DNA of 64,000 nucleotides from a virus, in the IMG/VR virus record IMGVR_UViG_3300042908_001045, positions 22,306-86,305 of that record. The stretch is one strand, 5' to 3'. The position numbers and the translations under genes are program-made. Under the pieces are notes generated by a model. That model searched no databases, was not told the origin of the DNA, and was given only the letters and a program-made list of their open reading frames with translations. Shown here piece after piece: positions 23,604-32,771 of this stretch (position 1 is its first letter; each line of letters opens with the position of its first letter).

Positions 23604-24563
23604 TTATTGTGCTTGCAAAGCAGTTTCTAAAAGTTCTACACGCACAGTTAGCTCTTGTATAGCTTTGACTAAAATTGGGATAAGTCTAGCTGGTGCAATT
23701 AGCTTTTGGTCTGTAACAATGTTTTCGTCAGTTTCTGGGTCTGTGTAATCAATATCGTAAGTTGACACAATACCCGGCACAGCGTATACACTTGATTGAA
23801 CAGACTCAACTTCTTGCGCTATAAACCCTATTTCCGTAATGTCCTTTTTGGTGCCAACGCATTTGCGCATGTTCCAAGTAAATTTTCTAGGAATAAGTGC
23901 ATTTATGTAAGCTAGTCCACTGAAATTTAATGCTTCAATGTCTTTTTTGTCACGGGCATCTGAATGCCCAGATATTGAAGTATCAGCACATATTAAATTT
24001 GTGACTTCACTGTTTCCAAGAACAAAATGGTTGTTTTGAGTAGTTATATTTACGCCATAGACTCCAGCACTTTGTCCTATCGCCACGTTATTGAATCCAG
24101 TGGTGTTAGAAGAAAGCGCACTTGTCCCTATCGCCGTGTTGGCATAACCAATGGTGTTAAAATAAAGCGCATCTCGTCCTATCGCCGTGTTGGCATAACC
24201 AGCGGTGTTAGAAAAAAGCGCACCTTGCCCTATCGCCACGGTATTTACTCCAGTGGTGTTAGAATAAAGCGCATCTCGTCCTATCGCCGTGTTGGCATAA
24301 CCAGTGGTGTTAGACTGAAGCGCATTTATCCCTAACGCTGCGTTATCTCCTGCTGAAAGCAAATAAGGAGTCCAAGTCGTTCCTAAATATATTTTTACTC
24401 TACTGTTATTTGTGTCAAACCAGAATTGTTGTTGTTGTGGATTACTTGGCGCTGTAGCTCCAGAGGACATGGTAGCAACTTGTTTTAATGCTTCATTAAC
24501 ATACTGCCTGTAATTAGCGCCAGATACGTTTTGGATGTCTAATCCTTGAGTTCCTTGTGACAT
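23604..24563 (-). CDS. tail fibre/spike protein with S74 intramolecular chaperone
   Basis: A 319-aa protein. The N-terminus (MSQGTQGLDIQNVSG, QQQQFWFDTNNSRVKIYLG) looks like a virion attachment part. The middle has 17-residue repeats of the GYANTAIGRDALYSNTT type that resemble the beta-roll of trimeric adhesins. The C-terminal ~110 residues are a Peptidase_S74 chaperone: SDARDKKDIEAL with the Ser-Asp/Lys autocleavage site, GFIAQEVE, YDIDYTDPETDENI and a final coiled coil (IPILVKAIQELTVRVELLE). S74 domains trimerise fibres and then cut themselves off. It lies on the opposite strand to the head and tail genes around it. Confidence 0.85.
   Translation of the reverse strand: MSQGTQGLDIQNVSGANYRQYVNEALKQVATMSSGATAPSNPQQQQFWFDTNNSRVKIYLGTTWTPYLLSAGDNAALGINALQSNTTGYANTAIGRDALYSNTTGVNTVAIGQGALFSNTAGYANTAIGRDALYFNTIGYANTAIGTSALSSNTTGFNNVAIGQSAGVYGVNITTQNNHFVLGNSEVTNLICADTSISGHSDARDKKDIEALNFSGLAYINALIPRKFTWNMRKCVGTKKDITEIGFIAQEVESVQSSVYAVPGIVSTYDIDYTDPETDENIVTDQKLIAPARLIPILVKAIQELTVRVELLETALQAQ
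24060..24345 (-). repeat. 51-bp repeats in the fibre gene
   Basis: About five tandem 51-bp units encode the 17-residue NTAIG-type repeats. Individual units are similar enough at DNA level to recombine, so the number of repeats may vary among relatives. Confidence 0.75.
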
Positions 24564-24583
24564 AATATTTAAATCAATGTTAA

Positions 24584-24603
24584 ACTATAGTTGTAATTAT
24601 AGT
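24584..24603. promoter_or_regulatory. inverted repeat between divergent fibre and neck genes
   Basis: ACTATA (24584-24589) and TATAGT (24598-24603) flank an 8-nt spacer in the 53-bp gap between the divergent genes. Both arms resemble TATA-type -10 elements, one for each direction. Confidence 0.35.
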
Positions 24604-24616
24604 ATATCTTGAAAAG

Positions 24617-24994
24617 ATGAAAATTAATTGGAACAATATTCAAATACCAGCTAATGCTAAATCTACTTTAACGTGGTCAGTAGATTATGCAAGCATTGTT
24701 CATGAAGGTACTGGGGCTAATTATCCGCCTCGTCCATGGGTAGATGAAGCTAGAAGACATTTCCAGAATGAATTTAACAATTATGCTACAAACGCTTTAA
24801 ATTCTGCTGATTATAAGCAAGCATTTTACAGTATTACTAAAGATTTTGGGCAATTGTGCCAAGATAAAATAGAAGAATCAATTTATCCTTGGCCGGGTGA
24901 GACTAAAAGGAAAAGTGGCGATATAGTTACTTCTCCTCGAAATATTGTTGATACAAAAAAGTTATACAATTCTTACTTAATTACTCACGAATGA
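24617..24994 (+). CDS. HK97 gp10-like neck / tail completion protein
   Basis: A 125-aa protein. The segment VDYASIVHEGTGANYPPRPWVDEARRHF is the core of the HK97-gp10 family (YA..VH.GT....PRPW...A), here given within 20-residue limits as DYASIVHEGTGA and PPRPWVDEARRHF. These proteins sit at the head-tail interface. It is coupled by ATGA overlap to the next gene. No strong ribosome binding site except GAAAAG before ATG. Confidence 0.75.
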   Translation: MKINWNNIQIPANAKSTLTWSVDYASIVHEGTGANYPPRPWVDEARRHFQNEFNNYATNALNSADYKQAFYSITKDFGQLCQDKIEESIYPWPGETKRKSGDIVTSPRNIVDTKKLYNSYLITHE

Positions 24995-25368
24995 ACTTAG
25001 TAGAACTAAACACTAAATTACGCGCGTTGTTAACTCCAGAGTTAGGTACGTATAGTAATGGCGCGCTATCTATTTGGGCTTATGGATCTAGTAATCCACC
25101 TCCTTCTGTTAGTAATGGATTAGAATGCTTGATTAGGCAAGTGCCTCTTGGGTATGCAAAGTCGTCTAGTGCTGGGCAAAAATACAAAATTCAAGAATGG
25201 GAGATATATTTAAAAAACTACAAAAAAGATTTAAATTTATCTAAAGCAATAATTAAGATAGAAAAAAGTTTTTCAGTTATACAAGTAGTCCATATGCCTT
25301 ATAGTTTAGATACAATTGAACAAGCAAGAATACTTATTAAGGATCCAATAGTTTTTCAGTCTTTCTAA
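24991..25368 (+). CDS. probable tail terminator protein
   Basis: A 125-aa protein located exactly between the HK97 gp10-like gene and the tail tube genes, where siphovirus tail terminators are encoded. It shows the expected mix of an N-terminal helix (NLVELNTKLRALLTPE) and several strands (LECLIRQVPLGY, EWEIYLKNYKK). Assignment rests on position, length and predicted fold. Confidence 0.55.
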   Translation: MNLVELNTKLRALLTPELGTYSNGALSIWAYGSSNPPPSVSNGLECLIRQVPLGYAKSSSAGQKYKIQEWEIYLKNYKKDLNLSKAIIKIEKSFSVIQVVHMPYSLDTIEQARILIKDPIVFQSF

Positions 25369-25410
25369 TAAAATGGCAATTATAAGTTAATAAAGGATTA
25401 AAAGAAGCTC

Positions 25411-26442
25411 ATGCCATTAGCCACAGCATCTGTTGTTTTACAAAGTTATACACTTGATTTAATGCTTTTGGGACTTAATGTTTTTGGCGCTTCAAACAGA
25501 TTTGTAGCCAAAGATATTTTAACAGTCCAGAATAATGCTGCGGTTTATGACAAAAGTATTATTTTAAAAAGTAACTCAAGTACTGGAACTTATTTAAGAG
25601 CTGGAACAGGAATTAGTTTTAGTGGTGTTAATTACAGAAATCAAGTAGTAGTAGCAGAAGACATTACTGTAACTGGATCTAGTGGTTCTGTTACATCAGT
25701 AAAAGTAGAGCCATTGTTAAAACCATTGTCTAGTGGAGTAACTGGGACTGTTTTAGCTCCTGTTAGAATGATTCTTAATTCAGTTGACACAACTAATAAT
25801 ATTGACACTTGGCGATTTGTAGATTCAATGACAACAATTGAAGGGTTAAGCCCATTTACTAGAGCAGTGATAAGTATTGTTAATCCCGTGGCTGGCTCTT
25901 CTCCTATAATGATACCTCAAAATGCTAATCTTGATTTTGGTTCTTTAACTCCAATTAATCCTGATGTTGTTTTTTTAAATTCAACATCCAGCTCAGTTAT
26001 TTATTTTAATGGTAGCCCAAATACACTAAATATTTCTGCTGGTTCACAAGCAAGTTATTTAACTGGTTCTATTCCATTGTGTGGTATTCAAACAATGGAT
26101 TTAAGTAATCAAGATACTCAAATAGATATTACAACGTTTCAATCTGGACTTGGGACAGATTCTAACACAGTAAGATATTCTCGCTCGTATTCAATTTCTG
26201 GCATTTCATTGTCTGGGGATGAGGCACTTGAAAAAATAGTTAAACCAGCTGCTGGACTAAAATCTATATCTAATGGGAAAGAAGTGTATGCAATAGCTAC
26301 TTTTCCTGATGGAGAAAGAATAGAAGGAGTTGCTGTAATAAACAATTTGAATTTACCTACCAATCAAAATGAAGTTAAGAAATATTCATTTACTTTAACT
26401 TTTCTTGGTAAAAATTTTAATTGGGATTCTCCTATAATTTAA
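25411..26442 (+). CDS. tail-tube-like protein 1 (one inserted module)
   Basis: A 343-aa protein. It starts MPLATASVVLQSYTLDLMLLG and ends with a conserved ~115-residue block (SIPLCGIQTMDLSNQDTQ, GDEALEKIVKPAAG, VYAIATFPDGERIEG, NEVKKYSFTLTFLGKNF). The same two ends occur in the next three genes, so this is a tandem family; the end block looks like a tail-tube subunit. Between the halves it carries one copy each of two insert types: IDTWRFVDSMTTIEGLSPFT and VIYFNGSPNTLNIS. AAAGGA precedes the ATG. It may be a decorated or minor tube subunit. Confidence 0.65.
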   Translation: MPLATASVVLQSYTLDLMLLGLNVFGASNRFVAKDILTVQNNAAVYDKSIILKSNSSTGTYLRAGTGISFSGVNYRNQVVVAEDITVTGSSGSVTSVKVEPLLKPLSSGVTGTVLAPVRMILNSVDTTNNIDTWRFVDSMTTIEGLSPFTRAVISIVNPVAGSSPIMIPQNANLDFGSLTPINPDVVFLNSTSSSVIYFNGSPNTLNISAGSQASYLTGSIPLCGIQTMDLSNQDTQIDITTFQSGLGTDSNTVRYSRSYSISGISLSGDEALEKIVKPAAGLKSISNGKEVYAIATFPDGERIEGVAVINNLNLPTNQNEVKKYSFTLTFLGKNFNWDSPII

Positions 26443-26500
26443 TAAAGCTAAAGTTGGATATATCTGGCAAGTATAAAGTAAGAAAAGGATTAAAAGTCTT

Positions 26501-29500
26501 ATGCCATTAGCCACAGCATCTGTTATTTTACAAAATTACACACTTGATTTGATGCTTTTAGGGACTAGTGCGTCTGGAGCGTCTAATAGATTTGTGGCTA
26601 AAGATATTTTAACAGTTCAGAGCAACGCAGCTATTTACGATAAAGATATTGTATTAAGAACTAGTTCAACTAGTGGAACGTATTTAAGAGCTGGGCTTGG
26701 AATTAGTTTTGACGAATCTGGCTATAAAAATCAAGTAGTAATCGCACAAGATGTTACAATTGCCAGTAATGTAAATACTAACGTCAAAGTAGAGCCGTTA
26801 TTAAAACCATTATCTAGTGGAGTAACCGGTACTGTCTTGGCTCCCATTAGATTACAATTAACTTCAGTTGACACTACCAATAATATTGATAGCTGGTATT
26901 TTATAGATTTAATGCCAAAAATTCAAGGAAACAGTCCTTTTACTCAGGCAAAAATAAAAACTACTAATTTACCTGCTGATTCTCCTTCTGTAATGGTAAA
27001 AGAATCAAAACTTGCTTTTGGTAATACTGTTTTAACAATTGCAAATACTGATGTTATAAAAACTCCAATAAATTTATTTAATACGTTTGTTCGAGTTCAT
27101 ATAGCGTCGGTAGATTCTACTAATTTTGTTGATAGCTGGCGTTATATAGATTTTATGCCAACTATACAGGGAGAAAGTCCATTTACTCAATCAAAGTTAA
27201 GAGTTAGTAATTTAGACCGCAACACACAATCAGTAGTAGCTCCATATTCAAGTCTTGTTTTTGAAAATATTAATGTAAGTTTAACGGTATCTCCTGAAAT
27301 ATTTATTAGCTTTCTTGATACAATTAATGATGGTAATAGCTTATTTACTCAAGCTGTTATAGAGATGAGAAAACTACCTTTTGATTACAGCTCAATAACA
27401 GTACCTGATTCAACTTTTGTTTTTAATAATGTTCCATTAGCCACAGAAGTCAGTATTAGACCGCAAATTACTTGGGTTGACGAAGGCGTTGATGTTTACA
27501 TACATTCAATTAACACAAATAATAATATCGATACTTGGCGTTACATAGATTTTATCTCAAATATTGATAATGGAATTAGTCCATTTACTCAAGTAAATTT
27601 AGGAGTTAATAGATTACCATCTAACGCTCCATTTGTACAAATTCCGGATTCGGTACTTATTTTTAATGGAATTAGTACAAGTAAAAGCGTGCCTCCTGAG
27701 TTGTATGTTAGCTCTGTTGATACAAATAACAATGGAAATATTCTATATACCAAAGTTGTTGTAAAAACAAGAAAGATACCTTTTGATTTTTCATCAATAA
27801 CAATACCTGATTCAGCATTTACTTTTGGAAATGTTCAGCCAACTGCAAACGTTAATGCTGAAGCACGATTATCTTGGGTTGATGAAGGCGTTGATGTTTA
27901 TATAGATTCAATTAATACAAGCAATATTAATACTTGGCGTTATATAGACTTTGTCTCAGATATTGACAATGGAACTAGCCCATTTACCCAGGCAAGCATA
28001 AAAGTTAGTAGATTGCCATCTAACGCTCCATTTGTGCAAATTCCGGATTCAGTACTTACTTTTGATGGAATTAGCACAAGTAAAAGTGTACCTCCTGAGT
28101 TGTATGTTAGTTTTGTTGGTACAAATAATTTTATTGATACTTGGCGATTTATTGATTCAATGCCAACAATTCAAGGTAGTAGTCCATTTACACAAGTTAT
28201 TTTAAAGACAAGAAAAATACCTTTTGATACTTCTTCAATAGCTATACCTGATTCAGCTTTTACTTTTGCAGGTATTCAGCCAAGTACAGATGTGTCTAGC
28301 ATTAAAAACATTTTTTTATCTGGTGGTGATACTGCAACAGTTTATTATGCTGGTAGCCCAGATACTTCATTAATTTCTGTTGGATTGTTCAATACATTTA
28401 CAGCTTTTGTCCCTACTTCTCCTGGGTACAATGGAGTTATAATTAACCAAAATTCTGCATCAATAGTTTATTTTGATGGCGCTCCCAATCAAGTATCTGT
28501 TGCTGTTGGATCATTGTTTTCTTACGTTACCAATTTTATTGATACATGGCGTTTCATTGATTTAATGCCAACAGTTGAATCAATTAGTCCGTTTACACAA
28601 GCTAAAATAACAGTTACAGAAACGCCAGTAGAATACAATTTCGTAACAATACTTCAGTCTAGTCTTGTTTTTAATAATATTAGTGCAATTGAATCTAGCG
28701 TTGTAGTCAATAGAAACTCAGAAGCAATAATTTATTTTAATGGTAATCCACGTACCTTGCCTATTTCTATTGGATTGTCGTCTAATCCTTTTCCAGTATC
28801 AGTGCCTTCGTTAAATGACGTTAGAAATACTCTATTATCTGGTAACGATACTGCAACAATTTATTTTAATGGCATTCCAGGTACATTGCCTATTTCAGTA
28901 GGTTTATTTAACACATTTACAGCTTTTGTCCCTACTTCTCCTGGGTACAATGGAGTTATAGTTAACCAAAATTCTACATCAATAGCTTATTTTGATGGCG
29001 CTCCTGGCACGGTACCTATTTCAGTAGGTCTCTTTAATTCTTACGTTACCAACTTTATTGATACATGGCGTTTCATTGATTCAATGCCAACAGTTGAATC
29101 AATTAGTCCGTTTACGCAATCTAAAATAAAAGTTACAAAAACGCCAGTAGAATATGCCTCAGTGACTGTACCTCAATCTAGTCTTACTTTTAATGGGCTT
29201 ACTGCACTCGAAAGTAGTGCTATAGTTAACAGAAACTCAGAAGCAATAATTTATTTTAATGGCAGCCCACGGACTTTACCGATTTCTGCTGGGTTAACAT
29301 CTAGTTCTTTCCGTGTAACTGTTCCTCCATTGTCTGAAATTAAAAATACTGTTCTATCTGGCAATAATATAAAGAGAACAGTTTACTTTGATGGACTCCC
29401 AGGTACGTTGCCTATATCTACTGGATTGTTTAACACATTCACTGCTTTTGTTCCTCCAACACCTGGATATAATGGAGTTTTCATTGCTAGAAATTCCAGG

Positions 29501-30106
29501 ACTACAGTTTACTTTGATGGTGAGCCAAATACATTGCCTATTTCTACAGAATCATCTAATACTTATGTAACAGGAATTTTCCCTTTTTCTGCTGCACAAG
29601 AAATGGATTTAGATGAACAGGAAATACAGTTTTATGGAACAGATCCTGGTATTACTGAAATTTATTTTAACGGCAGTCCAAATACATTGCCTATTTCAGC
29701 TGGATCCCAGACAAACTATTTAACTGGTCCTATTCCTCTTTGTGGTATTCAGGCAATGGATTTAAGTAATCAAGATACTCAAATAGATACAACAACATTT
29801 CAATCTGGTGTTAAAACAGATGCTAGTGTTGTACGTTCTGCACGGTCTTATAATGTATCTGGGATTGCTTTAGTTGGGGATGAAGCATTGGAGAAAATAG
29901 TCAAAAAAGCAAATGGGCTAACTCCAACTTCATTTGAATTTGTAGGAGATGAAGTGTATGCTGTAGCCACATTTCCAGATGGAGAAAAGATAGAAGGCGC
30001 TGCTTTGATAACCAATCTAAGTCTACCTGGCAACCAAAACGAAGTTAAAAAGTATTCTTTTACTTTAACTTTTCTTGGTAAAAAAATGTCTCAAATTTTA
30101 CTTTAA
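26501..30106 (+). CDS. giant tail-tube-like protein 2 with expanded repeats
   Basis: A 1201-aa paralogue of its neighbours. Residues 1-120 (MPLATASVILQNYTLDLMLL) and the last ~130 residues (IPLCGIQAMDLSNQDTQ...NEVKKYSFTLTFLGKKM) match the 343-aa protein, while ~930 residues of repeats are inserted between them. Seven units carry a DTWRFIDSMPTIQGSSPFTQ-type motif (plus two degenerate ones), mostly in the first two thirds, and nine units carry a YFNGSPRTLPIS-type motif, mostly in the last half. The repeats look like all-beta surface domains. A reasonable model is a tube subunit displaying a long array, or a fibre that borrowed tube ends to polymerise with the tube. Confidence 0.65.
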   Translation: MPLATASVILQNYTLDLMLLGTSASGASNRFVAKDILTVQSNAAIYDKDIVLRTSSTSGTYLRAGLGISFDESGYKNQVVIAQDVTIASNVNTNVKVEPLLKPLSSGVTGTVLAPIRLQLTSVDTTNNIDSWYFIDLMPKIQGNSPFTQAKIKTTNLPADSPSVMVKESKLAFGNTVLTIANTDVIKTPINLFNTFVRVHIASVDSTNFVDSWRYIDFMPTIQGESPFTQSKLRVSNLDRNTQSVVAPYSSLVFENINVSLTVSPEIFISFLDTINDGNSLFTQAVIEMRKLPFDYSSITVPDSTFVFNNVPLATEVSIRPQITWVDEGVDVYIHSINTNNNIDTWRYIDFISNIDNGISPFTQVNLGVNRLPSNAPFVQIPDSVLIFNGISTSKSVPPELYVSSVDTNNNGNILYTKVVVKTRKIPFDFSSITIPDSAFTFGNVQPTANVNAEARLSWVDEGVDVYIDSINTSNINTWRYIDFVSDIDNGTSPFTQASIKVSRLPSNAPFVQIPDSVLTFDGISTSKSVPPELYVSFVGTNNFIDTWRFIDSMPTIQGSSPFTQVILKTRKIPFDTSSIAIPDSAFTFAGIQPSTDVSSIKNIFLSGGDTATVYYAGSPDTSLISVGLFNTFTAFVPTSPGYNGVIINQNSASIVYFDGAPNQVSVAVGSLFSYVTNFIDTWRFIDLMPTVESISPFTQAKITVTETPVEYNFVTILQSSLVFNNISAIESSVVVNRNSEAIIYFNGNPRTLPISIGLSSNPFPVSVPSLNDVRNTLLSGNDTATIYFNGIPGTLPISVGLFNTFTAFVPTSPGYNGVIVNQNSTSIAYFDGAPGTVPISVGLFNSYVTNFIDTWRFIDSMPTVESISPFTQSKIKVTKTPVEYASVTVPQSSLTFNGLTALESSAIVNRNSEAIIYFNGSPRTLPISAGLTSSSFRVTVPPLSEIKNTVLSGNNIKRTVYFDGLPGTLPISTGLFNTFTAFVPPTPGYNGVFIARNSRTTVYFDGEPNTLPISTESSNTYVTGIFPFSAAQEMDLDEQEIQFYGTDPGITEIYFNGSPNTLPISAGSQTNYLTGPIPLCGIQAMDLSNQDTQIDTTTFQSGVKTDASVVRSARSYNVSGIALVGDEALEKIVKKANGLTPTSFEFVGDEVYAVATFPDGEKIEGAALITNLSLPGNQNEVKKYSFTLTFLGKKMSQILL
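26860..29720 (+). repeat. internal repeat array of the giant tube-like gene
   Basis: Degenerate repeats encode two alternating motif types (WRFIDSMPT...SPFTQ and YFNG.P.TLPIS). Some blocks are nearly identical at DNA level, for example the segments around 28400 and 28930 coding TAFVPTSPGYNGVI, and those around 28530 and 29045 coding YVTNFIDTWRFID, which shows recent duplication. Confidence 0.8.
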
Positions 30107-30122
30107 CAAATAAGGAGAAATT

Positions 30123-30920
30123 ATGCCTTTAGCTACCGCTCCAGTTATTTTACAAGATTATTCTTTAGAAGTAATGCTATTGCCTTTGGTTACAAGTGGG
30201 TTTGCTGCTGGAACTTCTGATAGAAACATTAGTTCGTTAAGACGTGTTCTTACTTGTACTACTCAAGTTGCACCTCCTACCAGCGGTGGTGTAGCTACAC
30301 TTGCATTGACCACTGATGAAGGTAGTAGTTCTTCTCCAACAATCATTAAGGAAGGCACTGGATTATCGTTTATAGAACCACTTGCGCAAAATGCCCCAGC
30401 TGGAACTGTTAGAACTAGAATTCAAGTAATGGCTGCTGAAGATAAAAGTATTGCGCATGGCGCTAGTGCTACTGATTTGAAAGTAATTGGACTAGACAGA
30501 ACTATTGCTGCAAATAGCACGGCTGCATTAATTGAGGGTTTACTCCCATTAAGCGGTATTCAAACACTAGATTTGAGTAATCAAGAAACTCAAGTTGATA
30601 CCACTTCTTTCCAATCTGGATCCGGAACAGAAATGGCAATGATTCGCGTGGCTCGTGCCTATTCCGTGTCTGGTATTGCATTGGCTGGAGATGAGGCGCT
30701 CGAAAGAGTAGTTAAACCAGTTGCTGGATTTCAGGGAGAATTTTTTGGTAGAGAAATTTATGCTGTAGCTACATTCCCAGACGGTGAAAGATTGGCAGGT
30801 GCTGCTAAAGTAACTGCGTTTAACTTTCCAGCCAACCAAAACGAAGTTAAAAAGTACAGTTTTACGCTAACATTTATGGGTAAATCCTTTGAATGGAATC
30901 CTCCATATTCTATTAGCTAA
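30123..30920 (+). CDS. tail tube protein 3 (compact form)
   Basis: A 265-aa protein with both conserved ends of the family and no insert: after EDKSIAHGASATDLKVIGL the sequence goes straight to LIEGLLPLSGIQTLDLSNQETQ and on through GDEALERVVKPVAG, EIYAVATFPDGERLAG and NEVKKYSFTLTFMGKSF. Its size is typical of siphovirus major tail proteins, so it is a good candidate for the main tube subunit. AAGGAG precedes ATG 30123. Seventeen bp separate it from the giant paralogue. Confidence 0.7.
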   Translation: MPLATAPVILQDYSLEVMLLPLVTSGFAAGTSDRNISSLRRVLTCTTQVAPPTSGGVATLALTTDEGSSSSPTIIKEGTGLSFIEPLAQNAPAGTVRTRIQVMAAEDKSIAHGASATDLKVIGLDRTIAANSTAALIEGLLPLSGIQTLDLSNQETQVDTTSFQSGSGTEMAMIRVARAYSVSGIALAGDEALERVVKPVAGFQGEFFGREIYAVATFPDGERLAGAAKVTAFNFPANQNEVKKYSFTLTFMGKSFEWNPPYSIS

Positions 30921-30922
30921 AT

Positions 30923-31648
30923 ATGTCTTTTTCCCAACCACTTTGCAACAGCTCTCTTGACGTAATGCTGCTTCCCAGCAACAGTGCGGGAAGCACTATT
31001 ACTGACGTTACGAAGGTGACAGCTTTAATTGCTCAAACTGCTAACATTGGGTCTTCTCAAATCTATTTGCAAGTCGTCGGTGGATCTTACTTTGTTCCCG
31101 CCGGCATTGCTTTGTCTTTTGCGGGAACTTCTGTTAGTGGCGTAGCGTCTAGGCGAAGACAAGTTGTAATATCTCAAGATGTTGTGTTAACAACAAGTCC
31201 ACTATTAGTTCCGGTAGAGCCTTTACAATATCCGGTACTGCAAACTGATAGCGCAGTCGTTGTACCTGGATTACTCCCAATTAATGGTATTACGACTTTA
31301 GATATTTCAGCTCAAGAAACTTCTGTTGACACAACTAATGCTTCATCTCGTAAAGGAGTGAATAGCGTTTTCATACGCAGGGCGATCAGCTGCAATGTTA
31401 GCGGCATTGCGTTGGCTGGAGACAAGGCGTTGGAGACAGTAATTAAGCCAGCTGGAATATTCTCTAATAGTTTGTATGGTAGAGATATTTATGCTGTAAT
31501 TACTTTACCTAATGGAGAGAGAATTGTTGGAGTGGCTAAAGTTGGTGGCATATCTTTCCCAGCTAATCAAAACGAAGTTATGAAATATTCGTTTAACTTA
31601 ATATTCCAAGGAGATTTACTTGAGTGGACTTCTGCTTTTAGTTTTTGA
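30923..31648 (+). CDS. tail tube protein 4 (compact form)
   Basis: A 241-aa paralogue with the same C-terminal block (LLPINGITTLDISAQETSVD, GDKALETVIKPAGI, DIYAVITLPNGERIVG, NEVMKYSFNLIFQGDLL) but a more divergent N-terminus (LCNSSLDVMLLPSNSAGST). Its codon choice is slightly more GC-rich than its neighbours, hinting at a separate history. It could be the major or an alternative tube subunit. Confidence 0.65.
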   Translation: MSFSQPLCNSSLDVMLLPSNSAGSTITDVTKVTALIAQTANIGSSQIYLQVVGGSYFVPAGIALSFAGTSVSGVASRRRQVVISQDVVLTTSPLLVPVEPLQYPVLQTDSAVVVPGLLPINGITTLDISAQETSVDTTNASSRKGVNSVFIRRAISCNVSGIALAGDKALETVIKPAGIFSNSLYGRDIYAVITLPNGERIVGVAKVGGISFPANQNEVMKYSFNLIFQGDLLEWTSAFSF

Positions 31649-31705
31649 GTTATTATTTTAAAAATAACCTTAATGGTTTATTGACCACCACCACATCAAG
31701 TAACA

Positions 31706-31939
31706 ATGAAGATTTTAACAGACAGTACTCAGCTCCTTGCCGTATTAATTAATTGCACCAGAGAAGGAAAATCCTTGTATTGTGGTGCTGCTATTTTTAA
31801 AGGGGGATTATCAGGAACTATTAATGTTTCTGATAAATTTAGTTCGTATACAATTAAAGTTCCAGAATCAGTTGCTAAAACTGCTACTAAAGAATGTTAT
31901 ATTGATGAGTATGATTCTTTAGAATTTGAGATTGTGTAA
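31706..31939 (+). CDS. small protein between tube and chaperone genes
   Basis: A 77-aa protein (MKILTDSTQLLAVLINCTRE start, KVPESVAKTATKECYIDEYD end), beta-rich and without recognisable motifs. It lies where small tail-assembly genes are often found and ends one base before the next start. Function unknown. Confidence 0.55.
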   Translation: MKILTDSTQLLAVLINCTREGKSLYCGAAIFKGGLSGTINVSDKFSSYTIKVPESVAKTATKECYIDEYDSLEFEIV

Positions 31940-31940
31940 A

Positions 31941-32771
31941 ATGCTTGGATTTATCACTGGCAATCCTAAAACTAATTTTATAAAAGTAGGAGATGTGCTT
32001 TTCTTTCCCAAGAAAGACGGTATTACTGTTGGGGAAAGAAGACAACTAGCCGAAACAGAACAAAGTAGGCAGCATGCTTCTTTGAAGATTCGTCGATTAG
32101 TTGGAAAAATTGCGCAACAAAAAGGGATTTCACTAGAAGAAGCTACAAAACTTTTAACTGGTGGTATGACCGAACAAGATGGTGTTGAGGTCATTGACAA
32201 CACTGAAGTTGTATTAGAATATGCTGATGATTTAGCTGATATCAATGCTTATACATCTAGCATGGAACTTAACCTAAAATCTGTTGTAGCAACAATGCTT
32301 ATTAAAGAGCGTGTTGCACATATTATTAGTGTTGTTGTAGATGCTAATAAAGATGACAAAAAGTTGGTAATTGAGCCTTTGCCAGCAGATTTTTTACTAG
32401 AAAAAGGCACTAAAATTAGATTTGGGGAGAGTTACGAAAATTCATTCATTGTAACAGTAGAAGATAATTATAGCGAAAATGCAGAACAAATTAGAGTTTC
32501 TGCATTACCTAAAAATATTACTGCTGGAACAGTTGGATTTTTACATAGAGGAAAAATTCCTTTACTTGGTTATCCTAGTTGGAATTTAGAAAAGACCTAT
32601 TCTTTAGATGAGACTTTGGTAGATGAAATTTACGATTTTTATCTTAATGAGTCTAGCAGATGGAAAAAAATAGAAGAAACTGAAACGCAGGGGGAGGATC
32701 AACTGGAGAGTCGGAAATTCCCAGAATTGACTGGGAAGGACTCTACTGGAGAATTCAGTCTTACAGAATAG
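31941..32771 (+). CDS. tail assembly chaperone, gpG-like
   Basis: A 276-aa protein starting at ATG 31941 (an in-frame TTG at 31926 would overlap the upstream gene). It lies after the tube genes and has an overlapping -1 frame at its 3' end, the hallmark of gpG/gpGT chaperones. The N-terminal half is helical (GERRQLAETEQSRQHASLKI, EEATKLLTGGM), the second half contains strands (VAHIISVVVDANKDDKKL, IRFGESYENSFIVTVEDN). It is longer than lambda gpG (140 aa). The normal downstream neighbour, the tape measure gene, is instead 17-30 kb away on the other strand. Confidence 0.55.
   Translation: MLGFITGNPKTNFIKVGDVLFFPKKDGITVGERRQLAETEQSRQHASLKIRRLVGKIAQQKGISLEEATKLLTGGMTEQDGVEVIDNTEVVLEYADDLADINAYTSSMELNLKSVVATMLIKERVAHIISVVVDANKDDKKLVIEPLPADFLLEKGTKIRFGESYENSFIVTVEDNYSENAEQIRVSALPKNITAGTVGFLHRGKIPLLGYPSWNLEKTYSLDETLVDEIYDFYLNESSRWKKIEETETQGEDQLESRKFPELTGKDSTGEFSLTE

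Noticed and set aside
24060-24345. 51-bp repeats as a CRISPR array
   Set aside because: No unique spacers; the repeats are in frame in the fibre gene.
32660-32672. A-run as the frameshift site of the tail chaperone
   Set aside because: A -1 slip here would run into TGA at 32681-32683.
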